A stretch of 64,000 bases of DNA. Source: Paenibacillus mucilaginosus 3016. Lineage in GTDB: Bacteria > Bacillota > Bacilli > Paenibacillales > NBRC-103111. Within the stretch, counting starts at the first letter, position 1. Every line of letters begins with the position of its first letter. A model generated the notes under the pieces. It was not told where the DNA came from. It ran no database searches and saw only the letters and a program-made list of their open reading frames with translations. The DNA lies in assembly GCF_000250655.1 (NCBI RefSeq), contig NC_016935.1, positions 2,870,001 through 2,934,000 on the forward strand. Direction: 5' to 3'. The position numbers and the translations under genes were made by a program. Below are positions 8,601 through 16,531 of the stretch, in pieces.

Positions 8601-9201
8601 GCTGACATTCCAGACGACCCACTTCAGCGCCTATGCGGCCGCTTATGACAAGCGCTCTTTCAGCGACCTGTCGCATGTCGGCTGGGCGGCCCAAGCCGTA
8701 GAAGCCCTTGCGGCCAAAGGGGTCATCCAGGGGACTTCCGATACCGAGTTTGCTCCGGACGCGCCGGTGACGCGCGCCGAATTCCTGCAGATGCTCGTGC
8801 GGGCGGCCGGACTGACGGCATCGTTCGACTCGAACTTCTCTGACGTCACACGCACGGATTACTTCTATGATGCCGCAGGCATCGCGAAGAAGCTGGGCGT
8901 GGCCGGCGGCAGGGAGAACGGCGCCTTCGCGCCGTCGGAGCGCATCACGAGGGAAGATCTCATGGCGCTCACCGTGAGAGCCCTCGAGAAGGCCGGCAGG
9001 TGGAAGAACACCGGCGGCAGCGGGCTGGAGGCGTTCAGCGACGGATCCACCGTGGCCGGCTATGCCGCCGACGCGGCCGCAGGCCTGGTCCAAGCTGGCG
9101 TGATCAACGGCAGAGGCGGCGTGCTCGCTCCGAAGGAAGCGACAACCCGCGCGGAAGCGGCGGTCATTCTGTACCGTGCCCTGCAGGTGTCAGCACAATA
9201 A
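5626..9201 (+). CDS. Cell-surface endo-beta-1,4-galactanase (GH53) with CBM-, cohesin-like and three SLH domains
   Basis: A 1191-aa exported enzyme. Signal peptide 1-27; GH53 domain about 40-405 with acid/base E186 (GNETNGG) and nucleophile E299 (VVETAYAHT); a bacterial Ig-like segment about 414-487; a beta-sandwich module 488-631 (NYVTNAGFEAGDFSGWTLSG) resembling the galactan-binding CBM61 often joined to GH53; a cohesin-like fold 636-765; a Gly/Asn/Asp-rich linker 766-808; a further uncharacterised domain to about 1005; then three SLH repeats (1011-1062, 1073-1130, 1137-1190). It should cut galactan at the cell surface. The start follows AGGGAGG. The shared regulatory motif lies upstream and a terminator downstream, so it is monocistronic. 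The substrate call rests on GH53, which is nearly mono-specific. Confidence 0.95.
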   Translation: MRFVKKSTALLLVAAMALTWVPQGARAAEQESVIRINPIEGLSPDFIKGSDVSMLSQIKESGGRYYDGGVEKDALQILKDHGTNWVRLRIWNNPVDPDGNPLGGGNNDLARTVETAVYAKELGLKVLLDFHYSDFWADPGKQLKPAAWEGLSGAELEQAVYDYTDSVIQELKAQDAMPDMVQIGNETNGGMIWPDGKTWQQSAGEEIGGYDGFANLLKAGIRAVEDNDPEDQTRIMLHLADGGDNDLYRRVFDALTLRGVNFDIIGLSFYPYWHGTLEELKHNMNDISTRYDKDVIVVETAYAHTLENGDGFTNIFGPAEESAGGYKATVQGQAQAVRDIMNAVHEVPGGRGLGVFYWEQDWIPVEGAGWKIGEGNGWDNQAMFDFEGNALPSLDVYNLVSAPLEGEPYAAELEYVQPVTLDITVGGELQLPAAVKGEFSDDSIRLLPVDWEAVSPEDLTKPGTLRIAGTIEGASLQAEAVVTVEGTRNYVTNAGFEAGDFSGWTLSGDTEALDAENSSAPAGNAYSGDYSLHYYLDRPYTFKVEQKVTGLPDGTYTAAVRTQGGGGEKSLKLFAVNAAGDKLTADIVNTAWHEWKHIVIPNITVTGGELTLGVEADANNGSWGSIDEFELYTDHSQVTLSAPEEVEPGSEFSVGVGVDGLVNVIGSQDLQLSYDRELFQYVGAESSEAGTVVAATYDADAGTVHLVTQHAEGKAANTESLQVKFKAQHIEREGTIGVTSAEWTALSSGKKISPSALGSVTVSVYGAANQEPGGGTGGNNGGDNGGGTGGDNGDGNNGSGNGNSSSNDNAAGKPAYDVATGTATAKLSADEAAKRLKAEGGQALKLEIPAVEGAKAYAQELPAALLQEQPDLRIELVTPFGSVSLPGLMLAGSKGLGSGPVTVSIRTVDPSELKDEALKGKLGGKPVIDLTVLANGQPVAWNNPDAPVTVSIPYKPNAAEAQHPEYLTVWYLNANGEAEAVPTSHWNAKTGLLTFQTTHFSAYAAAYDKRSFSDLSHVGWAAQAVEALAAKGVIQGTSDTEFAPDAPVTRAEFLQMLVRAAGLTASFDSNFSDVTRTDYFYDAAGIAKKLGVAGGRENGAFAPSERITREDLMALTVRALEKAGRWKNTGGSGLEAFSDGSTVAGYAADAAAGLVQAGVINGRGGVLAPKEATTRAEAAVILYRALQVSAQ

Positions 9202-9263
9202 TTCAACATACCGTGCCTGCACCCTGAAGGGGGCGGCCTGCGTATCGATCATCTTAAGAAGCT

Positions 9264-9316
9264 CCGGAAAACAGAGGGTCCGGCCGTTCAGCGGCCGCCT
9301 CTGTCCGGGGCTTTTT
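9264..9316 (+). terminator. Terminator after the surface galactanase
   Basis: Nested pairing of ACAGAGG/CCTCTGT and CGGCCG/CGGCCG between flanking CCGG blocks, ending in CTTTTT (9312-9316). Confidence 0.75.
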
Positions 9317-9389
9317 GGCGAGGGAGGGGGGTTACTGTCTCTCTGCTGCCGGCCCCCCACAACCCAACCATCCAGCAGCGTCGTTCCAG

Positions 9390-9579
9390 TATGCGATGTT
9401 TTTCATCGCATAGATGACTCTGCTTTGCCAAAGTGGCCGTTATGTGATGTTTTTCATCCCTTAACAGCGGCGGATGCACCTAATAGCGTGTTCGGCGTCG
9501 TTTTTACGATGCTTTTCATCGTATAGGGGGCTCCGGACTGCTCGGCTTGAGATTATGCGATGTTTACTATCGCATAATG
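9390..9579. repeat. Array of four small hairpins of one sequence family
   Basis: Four variants of TATGCGATG-TTTTT-CATCGCATA occur at 9390-9412, 9440-9463, 9504-9526 and 9552-9579. Copies 1 and 4 are perfect or near-perfect palindromes with stems of about 9-11 bp; copy 2 is degraded on its right arm; copy 3 is shifted (TTACGATG/CATCGTATA). The intervening sequence is not conserved. No gene is present. Confidence 0.75.
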
Positions 9580-9763
9580 GGCCTCGCTGCCTGTCCGGCC
9601 CTGAGCAGCAGGTGACATTACCCGCGAGTGCCGACTCCCCGAGCCCCTGTACACGGTTAAAACCTTCCGGTCCGATGCGCCGGTCCTGAGGGTGCAGTGG
9701 GATTCGGATTGGTGACCGCCTGGCCGCCGCTTGTGATGCAGGCGGCGTTTCAGGGCGGAATGG

Positions 9764-9954
9764 AAATAGAGGAACTATGATGCGCTATGTGCTTCTTGGT
9801 GGAGGGTTTTCCAAAGATAGAGGAACTGAGATTCGCTATTACCAGCAGAACGCCTGCTTTTCTCTGAAATGAAGGGCAATAAGGCATCTCAGTTCCGCTA
9901 AGCGTTGAATATCCACGAGAAATGCACGAATAAGACATTCTAGTTCCTCTATTT
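9764..9954. repeat. Dispersed 26-bp repeat family, locus A (two forward, two inverted copies)
   Basis: Consensus AAATAGAGGAACTGAGAT followed by NCGCTATT. Forward copies lie at about 9764-9790 and 9816-9841; inverted copies at 9878-9902 and 9929-9954. The order (forward units, a spacer with TCTGAAATGAAGGGC, then inverted units) is shared with the locus at 41487-41731, including similarity in the spacers, so these are two copies of a composite noncoding element. Confidence 0.8.
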
Positions 9955-10001
9955 AAGATGGATGAGCTACTGAGCGGAAGCACACATTCTGCCGGCCTTC
10001 G

Positions 10002-10268
10002 AACCGGCTCGGATGACGGATGGCCAAAGACACGGTTGGATGTGAAGGGGAACGCTGAGCGGTATGGCTATTAGAAGATTGCATGCCGTCATGATAGCGG
10101 TGCGGGTTATGGGTTGACAGCGTCCGACCGAGTGCCGGGTAACCGGCTCGGATGACGGATCGCCGAAGGAACGATGGCATATAAGGGGGCGCGCTGAGCG
10201 GTACGGCTGTTCGAAGATCGCATGCTGGCATGATAGCGCTTCGGGTTATGGGTTGACAGCGTCCGGCC
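10002..10268. repeat. Two tandem copies of a noncoding ~128-bp unit (period 139 bp)
   Basis: Unit 1 starts AACCGGCTCGGATGACGGAT at 10002 and unit 2 starts identically at 10141. Both continue through GCTGAGCGGTA.GGCT, GAAGAT.GCATGC and GGGTTATGGGTTGACAGCGT, diverging by substitutions and short indels. No open reading frame with a start signal is conserved between them. With the repeats above, this accounts for the gene-free stretch 9202-10553. Confidence 0.85.
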
Positions 10269-10444
10269 GCTTACCAGGTGAGCAGTCGGTAACGGATGTG
10301 CGGCAGATCAGCCTCCTGCACGGTGAGCGCGGCGGGATCCGTATGATCGCTGCCCGGACAAATTGGACGGTGGACGGTTCAGGCAGGTGTACCTTCTGCC
10401 TCAGGATACGCCACCCGTCTTCCATTCTGCCGCATTCTGCCAGC

Positions 10445-10480
10445 CGCAAAAAGTACAGGAGAGTCTTATTTTGTAGGGTA
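10445..10480 (+). promoter_or_regulatory. Galactan-regulon motif, copy 2
   Basis: Reads CGCAAAAAGTACAG, eight bases, then TATTTTGTAGGGTA, 74 bp before the permease start at 10554. It matches copy 1 at nearly every conserved position. A loose palindrome AGGGTAC...GTACCCTTA follows (10475-10510). Confidence 0.78.
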
Positions 10481-10553
10481 CGAACACCGGCCTTGAACTG
10501 GTACCCTTAGTACATAACCTACAGAGACACGAACCGGAGGAGTGACTGGAAAG

Positions 10554-11471
10554 ATGAAGAGGGGCCTGCTCTACCGCATCAACGCCAACCGGAGCCTGCT
10601 GCTGATGATCGCGCCGGCGACGCTGTTCTTCTTTATTTTCAACTATATCCCGATGGCGGGCATAGTGCTTGCGTTCAAGCAGTTCCGCTATGACCTTGGG
10701 ATTCTGAATTCGCCGTGGGTGGGACTGGATAACTTCAAGTTCTTCTTCCTCACAGGCGACGCATTCAACGTAACACGCAACACCCTGCTGTATAACGCCG
10801 CTTTCATCGTCATCAACAATGCGCTGCAGATCGTCGTGGCGATCCTGCTCGCGGAGGTCGGCAGCAAGCTGTTCCGCAAGACCGCGCAGACGCTGATGTT
10901 CCTGCCCTACTTTATCTCGTGGGTCGTGGTCGGGGCCGTGGCGTACAACCTGTTCAACTATGAGTTCGGAGCAATCAACACGCTTCTGAAGTCGTTCGGT
11001 ATGGAGCCGCTCGACATCTACACGACCGCCGAATACTGGAAGTACATTCTGATCTTCTTCTCGGCCTGGAAGGTGGTGGGATACGGCGCCGTCTTCTATA
11101 TGGCCTCCATCCTCAGCATCGACAAGGAAACGTATGAAGCGGCCGACATTGACGGAGCGAACGTGTTCCAGCGGATTCTCCACATTACGCTGCCTTCGCT
11201 GAGACCGACGATCCTGATTCTCGTACTGCTCGCCATCGGCGGCATCTTCCGCGGCGACTTCGGCCTGTTCTACCAGCTCGTGGGCAACAACGGCATGCTG
11301 TTCCAGGCAACGGATGTCATCGACACGTATGTGTACCGCTCCCTGCTCGTCAACAACGAAGTGGGCATGTCGGCGGCGATCGGCTTCTATCAGTCCGTAC
11401 TCTGCTTCGTAACCATTCTGGCCACCAACTACCTCGTCCGCCGGACGGACCGGGAGAACGCGCTGTTCTAA
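10554..11471 (+). CDS. ABC sugar transporter permease, LplB type
   Basis: A 305-aa polytopic protein with six predicted helices and the EAA loop EAADIDGANVFQRILHITLP that docks onto the ATPase. It belongs to the CUT1/LplB branch of oligosaccharide permeases. The ATG at 10554 is chosen over the GTG at 10542 because GGAGG (10536-10540) is correctly spaced only from the ATG. It is first in an apparent operon with the second permease (43-bp gap), the binding protein and GH42. Its partner ATPase is not in the window; such systems commonly share a general MsmK/MsmX ATPase. Galacto-oligosaccharide import is inferred from the neighbours. It differs from the MalF-like GanP of B. subtilis. Confidence 0.9.
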   Translation: MKRGLLYRINANRSLLLMIAPATLFFFIFNYIPMAGIVLAFKQFRYDLGILNSPWVGLDNFKFFFLTGDAFNVTRNTLLYNAAFIVINNALQIVVAILLAEVGSKLFRKTAQTLMFLPYFISWVVVGAVAYNLFNYEFGAINTLLKSFGMEPLDIYTTAEYWKYILIFFSAWKVVGYGAVFYMASILSIDKETYEAADIDGANVFQRILHITLPSLRPTILILVLLAIGGIFRGDFGLFYQLVGNNGMLFQATDVIDTYVYRSLLVNNEVGMSAAIGFYQSVLCFVTILATNYLVRRTDRENALF

Positions 11472-11514
11472 GACAGGCGGCGCTCCTCCCATAACAACGA
11501 AGAGGTGAAAGACA

Positions 11515-12414
11515 ATGATGACAACAACCGTGAAAAAAAACCGTGCGGACCAGCGCATTCTTGATCTGATCGGCTATGTGTTCGTAGGCTTGGTCGCCCT
11601 GGTCTGCCTGGTGCCGTTCCTCCTGGTCGTCAGCGGCTCGTTCTCCAGCGAGTCGAGCATCACCCGCGAAGGCTTCGGCCTCTGGCCGAAGGAGTTCTCG
11701 CTGGCCGCTTACCAGTTCGCGTTCCAGCATCCGGAGCAGTTCATCAATGCCTATGTGCTGACGATCTCGCTGACCGTGGTCGGAACGGTGCTCGGGCTGT
11801 TCATCTCGGCGATGACCGCTTACGTGCTGCAGCGTCAGGATTTTCAGTGGAAAAGCGGGTTCGCGTTCTACTTCTACTTCACAACCCTGTTCCAGGGCGG
11901 CCTCGTTCCGTGGTACATCCTCATGGTGAACTACCTGCAAATGAAGGATACGTACTGGGCGCTCCTGCTGCCGCCGATGCTCAATGTGTTCTACATTCTG
12001 ATCCTGCGCACGTTCCTGCGCAGCATCCCCGAAGCGATCACGGAGTCGGCGAAGATCGACGGGGCGGGGGACTTCACGATTTTCGTCAAGCTGATCCTGC
12101 CGCTCTCGAAGCCGGCGCTCGCGACGATCGGGCTGTTCACGGCCCTCGGCTACTGGAACGACTGGTTCAACTCGCTGCTGTTCGTTTCCAACGAGAAGCT
12201 GTACACGCTGCAGTACCTGCTCTATAAGACGCTCGGCAACCTTGAAGGCCTGCGCAAGCTCATGGAAGTATCGGGCATGCGGGTCGCGGAGCTTCCGGGG
12301 GAGAGCCTCAAGATGGCGCTCGCGATCATCGTCACCGGTCCGATCGTCCTGCTCTATCCCTTCGTACAGCGGTTCTTCGTACAAGGTCTTACGGTGGGTG
12401 CGGTGAAGGGCTGA
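11515..12414 (+). CDS. ABC sugar transporter permease, YtcP/LplC type
   Basis: A 299-aa partner permease with six predicted helices, the family segment GGLVPWYILMVNYLQMKDTYWA, here abbreviated, and an EAA-type loop ESAKIDGAGDFTIFVKLILP. It ends in the family-typical FVQGLTVGAVKG. The ATG at 11515 lies 8 nt after GAGGTG; a second ATG follows at 11518. It works as a heterodimer with the upstream permease, with the lipoprotein encoded next as substrate receptor. Confidence 0.9.
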   Translation: MMTTTVKKNRADQRILDLIGYVFVGLVALVCLVPFLLVVSGSFSSESSITREGFGLWPKEFSLAAYQFAFQHPEQFINAYVLTISLTVVGTVLGLFISAMTAYVLQRQDFQWKSGFAFYFYFTTLFQGGLVPWYILMVNYLQMKDTYWALLLPPMLNVFYILILRTFLRSIPEAITESAKIDGAGDFTIFVKLILPLSKPALATIGLFTALGYWNDWFNSLLFVSNEKLYTLQYLLYKTLGNLEGLRKLMEVSGMRVAELPGESLKMALAIIVTGPIVLLYPFVQRFFVQGLTVGAVKG

Positions 12415-12551
12415 GGCCCTTCCGCCGCATCATCACCACAACTCACGCGGAATCAGGAGCAATGAGCATTCGGGATTGGATCTTTCTGGGACTACCCAGT
12501 GATCATAGATGGGTTTACACTAAGGATACAGACAAGGGGAGGCAATACCTT

Positions 12552-14093
12552 ATGAGCAGCAAGAACAAACTGATGGCCCTCGGCTTGGCATTCACTACAG
12601 CAACTGTATTTGCGGGCTGCAGCTCGAACACACCGGCGCCGAACGGCTCCGCCTCGAGCACAGCACCCGCCGCGTCTTCTTCTGGAAGCGCAGACACCAG
12701 CAAAGAAGTCAAGCTGAAGATGGTCCTGCTCGGCTCCAAGCCGGCGGACTTCGATCAGGTGTACGGCGAAGTCAACAAGATCATGAAGCAGAAGATCAAC
12801 GCGACGCTCGATGTATCCTTCATCGACTGGGGCGATTACAACCAGAAGTATCCGCTGATGTTCGCGGCGAACGAGGATTTTGACCTCGTGCTCTCCGCTC
12901 CGTGGCTCTTCTATGCCCAACAGGCCAACAAGAACGGCTTCCTGGAGCTGACGGAAGACATGCTGAAGAAGTATGCTCCTAAGACGTGGGAGCAGGAGCC
13001 AAAGATTGCCTGGGAACAAGCCAAGGTCAATGGTAAAATTTATATGGTTCCGCAGAACAACTTCGAGTACAGCTATCATCTCGTAGCGCTCCGCGGCGAC
13101 CTCCGCGAGAAGCTCGGACTGCCGGAAGTGAAGACGCACGACGACTACCTGAATTACCTGAAGGCTGTAGCCGAGAAGGAGAAGAGCTTCACGCCGAGCC
13201 TTGGTGCAAGCGAATTCAATGCGATCGAGCTGGTACAGGCCAATGAGTGGAACTTCGTTGTGCCGCAGTACCCGATTGCTTACAAGCTGACCGATGCGTC
13301 TTCGAAGGTATTCAACTACGCGGAGACACCGGAATTCGAAAGCTTCGTAGCCAAGATGAATGCTGCCGCCAAGTCCGGAGCCTGGTCCCGGGATGCGCTC
13401 GTAAGCAAGATGGACAAGATTCAGGCGTTCAAGGACGGCAAGCTGGCATCGGTAGAGTGGAACCTTGGTACGCTGACCCGTGCCAAGTCCGAGATCCAGG
13501 CGGCCCATCCGGACTGGAAGGTCGAGCTCGTCGACCTCAGCGCGGATAAGAAGCGTCTTGCGAATCCGTTCATCAACAACGGCATGTCGATCCACGCCAC
13601 GAGCAAGAATGCCGAGCGTGCGCTGATGGCGATCGACCTGCTCCGCTACGACAAAGAGATTCACGACCTGACGAACTACGGTATCGCCGGCAAGCACTAC
13701 GAGCCGGTTGGCGACAAGCAGTTCAAGCCGCTGAAGGACTCCGCCAACTTCCCGCCGGCAGGCGTATCCCCGTGGGGCTGGAACTCGCTGAATGAGCGTC
13801 TGGATGCGACGGTGGCTGATGAGATCAACAAGTTCACCGAAGGCTGGAAAAAGACGGTTACAGTGAACCACCCGCTCGAGACGTTCACGTTCGACGATGC
13901 GAAGGTCAAGAACGAAGTGGCTGCCATCAATAACGTGATGAACACGTACGGCAGACCTCTCTTCTACGGAATCGTAGACCCGGCTGATGCCAAGGGCGGC
14001 GTGCAGGTGTTCCGCGAGAAGCTGAAGCAGGCCGGCATCGACAAGGTGCTTGCCGAGATGCAGGCACAGGCTGACGCAGCGGCAAAGAAGTAA
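12552..14093 (+). CDS. Extracellular solute-binding lipoprotein of the galactan transporter
   Basis: A 513-aa lipoprotein: lysines, a hydrophobic core and lipobox TVFAGC, then a Ser/Ala-rich linker and a large bilobal binding domain of the LipO/YtcQ size class. The ATG at 12552 follows AGGGGAGG; an in-frame ATG at 12462 adds 30 residues with no signal character and is rejected. It is probably the receptor for galacto-oligosaccharides, judged by the following GH42 and the upstream motif. Directly after the coding end the 15-bp unit AGTAAGCCGC+AAAAA is repeated (14089-14123), giving three in-frame TAA stops. Confidence 0.88.
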   Translation: MSSKNKLMALGLAFTTATVFAGCSSNTPAPNGSASSTAPAASSSGSADTSKEVKLKMVLLGSKPADFDQVYGEVNKIMKQKINATLDVSFIDWGDYNQKYPLMFAANEDFDLVLSAPWLFYAQQANKNGFLELTEDMLKKYAPKTWEQEPKIAWEQAKVNGKIYMVPQNNFEYSYHLVALRGDLREKLGLPEVKTHDDYLNYLKAVAEKEKSFTPSLGASEFNAIELVQANEWNFVVPQYPIAYKLTDASSKVFNYAETPEFESFVAKMNAAAKSGAWSRDALVSKMDKIQAFKDGKLASVEWNLGTLTRAKSEIQAAHPDWKVELVDLSADKKRLANPFINNGMSIHATSKNAERALMAIDLLRYDKEIHDLTNYGIAGKHYEPVGDKQFKPLKDSANFPPAGVSPWGWNSLNERLDATVADEINKFTEGWKKTVTVNHPLETFTFDDAKVKNEVAAINNVMNTYGRPLFYGIVDPADAKGGVQVFREKLKQAGIDKVLAEMQAQADAAAKK

Positions 14094-14150
14094 GCCGCGA
14101 AAAAGTAAGCCGCAAAAAAGTAAATTCAGGCAGCGATGCTGCCGCAGGGG

Positions 14151-14177
14151 TCCCGCTTCCTCCGGGAGGAAGCGGGA
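14151..14177 (+). terminator. Hairpin between binding-protein and GH42 genes
   Basis: Perfect stem TCCCGCTTCCTCC/GGGAGGAAGCGGGA followed by TACTCTTATCC. The short U-poor tail suggests partial termination or 3'-end stabilisation of the binding-protein message, giving less GH42 than binding protein. Confidence 0.6.
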
Positions 14178-14265
14178 TACTCTTATCCGTGACCGGAAGG
14201 CAGACCCGGCAGCGGAGTGTTTGTTCATCTCATCCGTTCCGTCATTCTTACATAAGAAGGTGTTT

Positions 14266-16338
14266 ATGATGTCCAAAAAGTATCCTCCGGTCAGCCCGAA
14301 AGCGCCGGTAATGCTCCACGGCGCCGACTACAATCCGGATCAGTGGCAGAAGTACCCGGAGATCCTGAAGGAAGACCTGCGGCTGATGAAGCTCGCGAAG
14401 TGCAACGTGATGTCGGTCGGCATTTTTGCCTGGGCCGCCCTGGAGCCCGAAGAAGGCCGGTACGAGTGGGCCTGGATGGACCGGCTGCTGGATTCGTTCG
14501 CCGAGAACGGTATCTATGCGTTCCTGGCTACGCCAAGCGGCGCACGCCCGGCCTGGATGTCCGCCAAGTATCCGGAGGTGCTGCGCACGGGCGCGAACCG
14601 CGTGCGCAACCTGCACGGACAGCGTCACAACCACTGCTACACCTCTCCGGTATACCGGGAGAAGGTGGGTCAGATCAACCGCCTCCTCGCTGAGCGTTAC
14701 TCGCAGCATCCTGCTGTGATCGGCTGGCACATCTCCAACGAGTACGGCGGCGAGTGCCACTGCGAGTACTGCCAGGATGCGTTCCGCGGTTGGCTGCAGA
14801 AGCGCTACGGCACGCTGGAAGCGCTCAATGATGCCTGGTGGACGTCGTTCTGGAGCCATACGTACACCGACTGGTCCCAGGTCGAGTCGCCGGCGCCGCA
14901 CGGAGAGTCGTTCGTCCATGCGATGAACCTCGACTGGAAGCGGTTCGTTACCGACCAGACCGTCGACTTCATGAAGCATGAGATCGCACCGCTGAAGGAC
15001 GTGAACCCGGAGCTGCCGGTCACGACCAATCTCATGGAGAACTTCGAAGGGCTGAACTACTGGAAGTTCGCCGAGGCGCTTGATTTTGTCTCGTGGGATG
15101 CCTATCCTACCTGGCATGACAAAGAAGGCGATATCGGCCAGGCGGTCCGCTTCGCGTTCTTCCATGATATCAACCGCTCGCTGAAGGGCGGCCAGCCGTT
15201 CCTGCTCATGGAAAGCACGCCGAGCCTCACGAACTGGCAGGAGGTCAGCAAGCTGAAGAAGCCGGGCATGCACCTGCTCTCTTCCCTGCAGGCCGTAGCC
15301 CACGGGTCGGACAGCGTGCAGTACTTCCAGTGGCGCAAGAGCCGCGGCTCCTCGGAGAAGCTGCACGGCGCGGTTGTGGATCACGCCGGCCACGAGCATA
15401 CGCGCGTGTTCCGGGATGTCACCACGGTAGGCGAAGCCCTCGAGAAGCTGGCCGAGGTGGTCGGCACATCGGTGGAGCCGGAAGTGGCGATTCTCTACGA
15501 CTGGGAGAACCGCTGGGCGGTGAAGGACTCCCAGGGGCCGCGCAACATCGGCATCCACCACGAGGAGACGGTGCTCGAGCACTACAAGCCGTTCTGGTCC
15601 CGCGGCATTCCGGTGGACATCCTCTCGATGGACTGCGACATCAGCAAATACAAGATCGTCGTGGCGCCGATGCTGTACATGGTGCGCGCCGGCGTGGGCG
15701 AGCGGCTCGAGAAGTTCGTGGAGAACGGGGGCACCCTGGTGACGACGTACTGGTCCGGGATCGTCGACGAAAGCGACCTCTGCTTCCTCGGCGGCTTCCC
15801 AGGCCCGCTGCGCCGCACGCTTGGGATCTGGTCCGAGGAGATCGACGGGCTGCATGACGGGCAGACGAACTCGGTGGTTGCCGCGGAGGGCGCTCCGTCA
15901 GCGCTGAAGGCTTCCTACGAGGCTTATGAGCTGTGCGATCTGCTGCATCTGGAAGGGGCCGAGGCGCTGGCTTCCTATGGGGATGACTTCTACGCCGGCC
16001 GTCCGGCGCTGACCGTCAACCGGTTCGGCGAAGGAAAGGCTTATTACATCGCTTCGCGGAACAAAGCGCCGTTCCACGACGATTTCTATGGTTCGATTCT
16101 AGCTGAGACAGGAGTGAAGCCGGTGCTGCCTGGAACACTGCCGGAAGGGGTAACCGCACAGAAGAGAACGGATGGGGAGCATGATTATGTCTTCCTGCTC
16201 AACTTCAGCAGCTCCGAAGCTGTGGTTGAGCTCCAGCAGGCGGGGGACTACACGGAGCTGCTGTCCGGCAGACCGGTGGAGGCGTCCGTGAAGCTCGACG
16301 GGTTCGAGTGCCTGGTGCTGAAGCGCCCGGCCCAGTAA
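14266..16338 (+). CDS. ganA: Intracellular GH42 beta-galactosidase
   Basis: A 690-aa protein with no signal peptide. The GH42 TIM barrel starts LHGADYNPDQW and carries acid/base E159 in HISNEYGGECHCEYC and nucleophile E316 in LLMESTPSLTNW. The Cys cluster ECHCEYC plus the Cys in HNHCYTSP match the structural zinc site of this family. It would release galactose from imported beta-1,4-galacto-oligosaccharides. RBS AGAAGGTG at 14255-14262; ATG 14266 or 14269 are both possible, the second being better spaced. Length equals the usual 670-690 aa. It is last in the transporter operon and corresponds in role to GanA of B. subtilis. Confidence 0.93.
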   Translation: MMSKKYPPVSPKAPVMLHGADYNPDQWQKYPEILKEDLRLMKLAKCNVMSVGIFAWAALEPEEGRYEWAWMDRLLDSFAENGIYAFLATPSGARPAWMSAKYPEVLRTGANRVRNLHGQRHNHCYTSPVYREKVGQINRLLAERYSQHPAVIGWHISNEYGGECHCEYCQDAFRGWLQKRYGTLEALNDAWWTSFWSHTYTDWSQVESPAPHGESFVHAMNLDWKRFVTDQTVDFMKHEIAPLKDVNPELPVTTNLMENFEGLNYWKFAEALDFVSWDAYPTWHDKEGDIGQAVRFAFFHDINRSLKGGQPFLLMESTPSLTNWQEVSKLKKPGMHLLSSLQAVAHGSDSVQYFQWRKSRGSSEKLHGAVVDHAGHEHTRVFRDVTTVGEALEKLAEVVGTSVEPEVAILYDWENRWAVKDSQGPRNIGIHHEETVLEHYKPFWSRGIPVDILSMDCDISKYKIVVAPMLYMVRAGVGERLEKFVENGGTLVTTYWSGIVDESDLCFLGGFPGPLRRTLGIWSEEIDGLHDGQTNSVVAAEGAPSALKASYEAYELCDLLHLEGAEALASYGDDFYAGRPALTVNRFGEGKAYYIASRNKAPFHDDFYGSILAETGVKPVLPGTLPEGVTAQKRTDGEHDYVFLLNFSSSEAVVELQQAGDYTELLSGRPVEASVKLDGFECLVLKRPAQ

Positions 16339-16383
16339 GCTTAGCCCGAAGACGTACAGCCATTCTGCAGCAAACGTAAATCG

Positions 16384-16429
16384 AGAACCACTGCTTCTGT
16401 GCCGGGCGCACAGGGGCGGTGGTTTTTTT
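16384..16429 (+). terminator. Terminator of the galactan transport/GH42 operon
   Basis: AACCAC(TGC) pairs with (GC)GGTGGTT around an inner CTGTGC/GCACAG helix, followed by seven Ts. Confidence 0.9.
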
Positions 16430-16449
16430 AATTATTTTTCCCTCTCCTG

Positions 16450-16496
16450 TTGACAATAAAAAAATGAAGATGTATATTTATCTTAAATCAAAGATA
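16450..16496 (+). promoter_or_regulatory. Promoter and MarR operator of the pirin/DoxX cluster
   Basis: TTGACA (16450-16455), 17 bp, TATATT (16473-16478) is a near-consensus sigma-A promoter. Immediately after it lies the palindrome TATCTT-AAATCA-AAGATA (16479-16496), covering the expected start site. The same palindrome and its downstream ATT.AATT.AA flank recur before both DoxX genes, so it is probably the MarR-protein operator, used for autorepression here. Confidence 0.85.
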
Positions 16497-16531
16497 ATTG
16501 AATTAAAGATGAGTTGCGGAGGTGATGCCGG

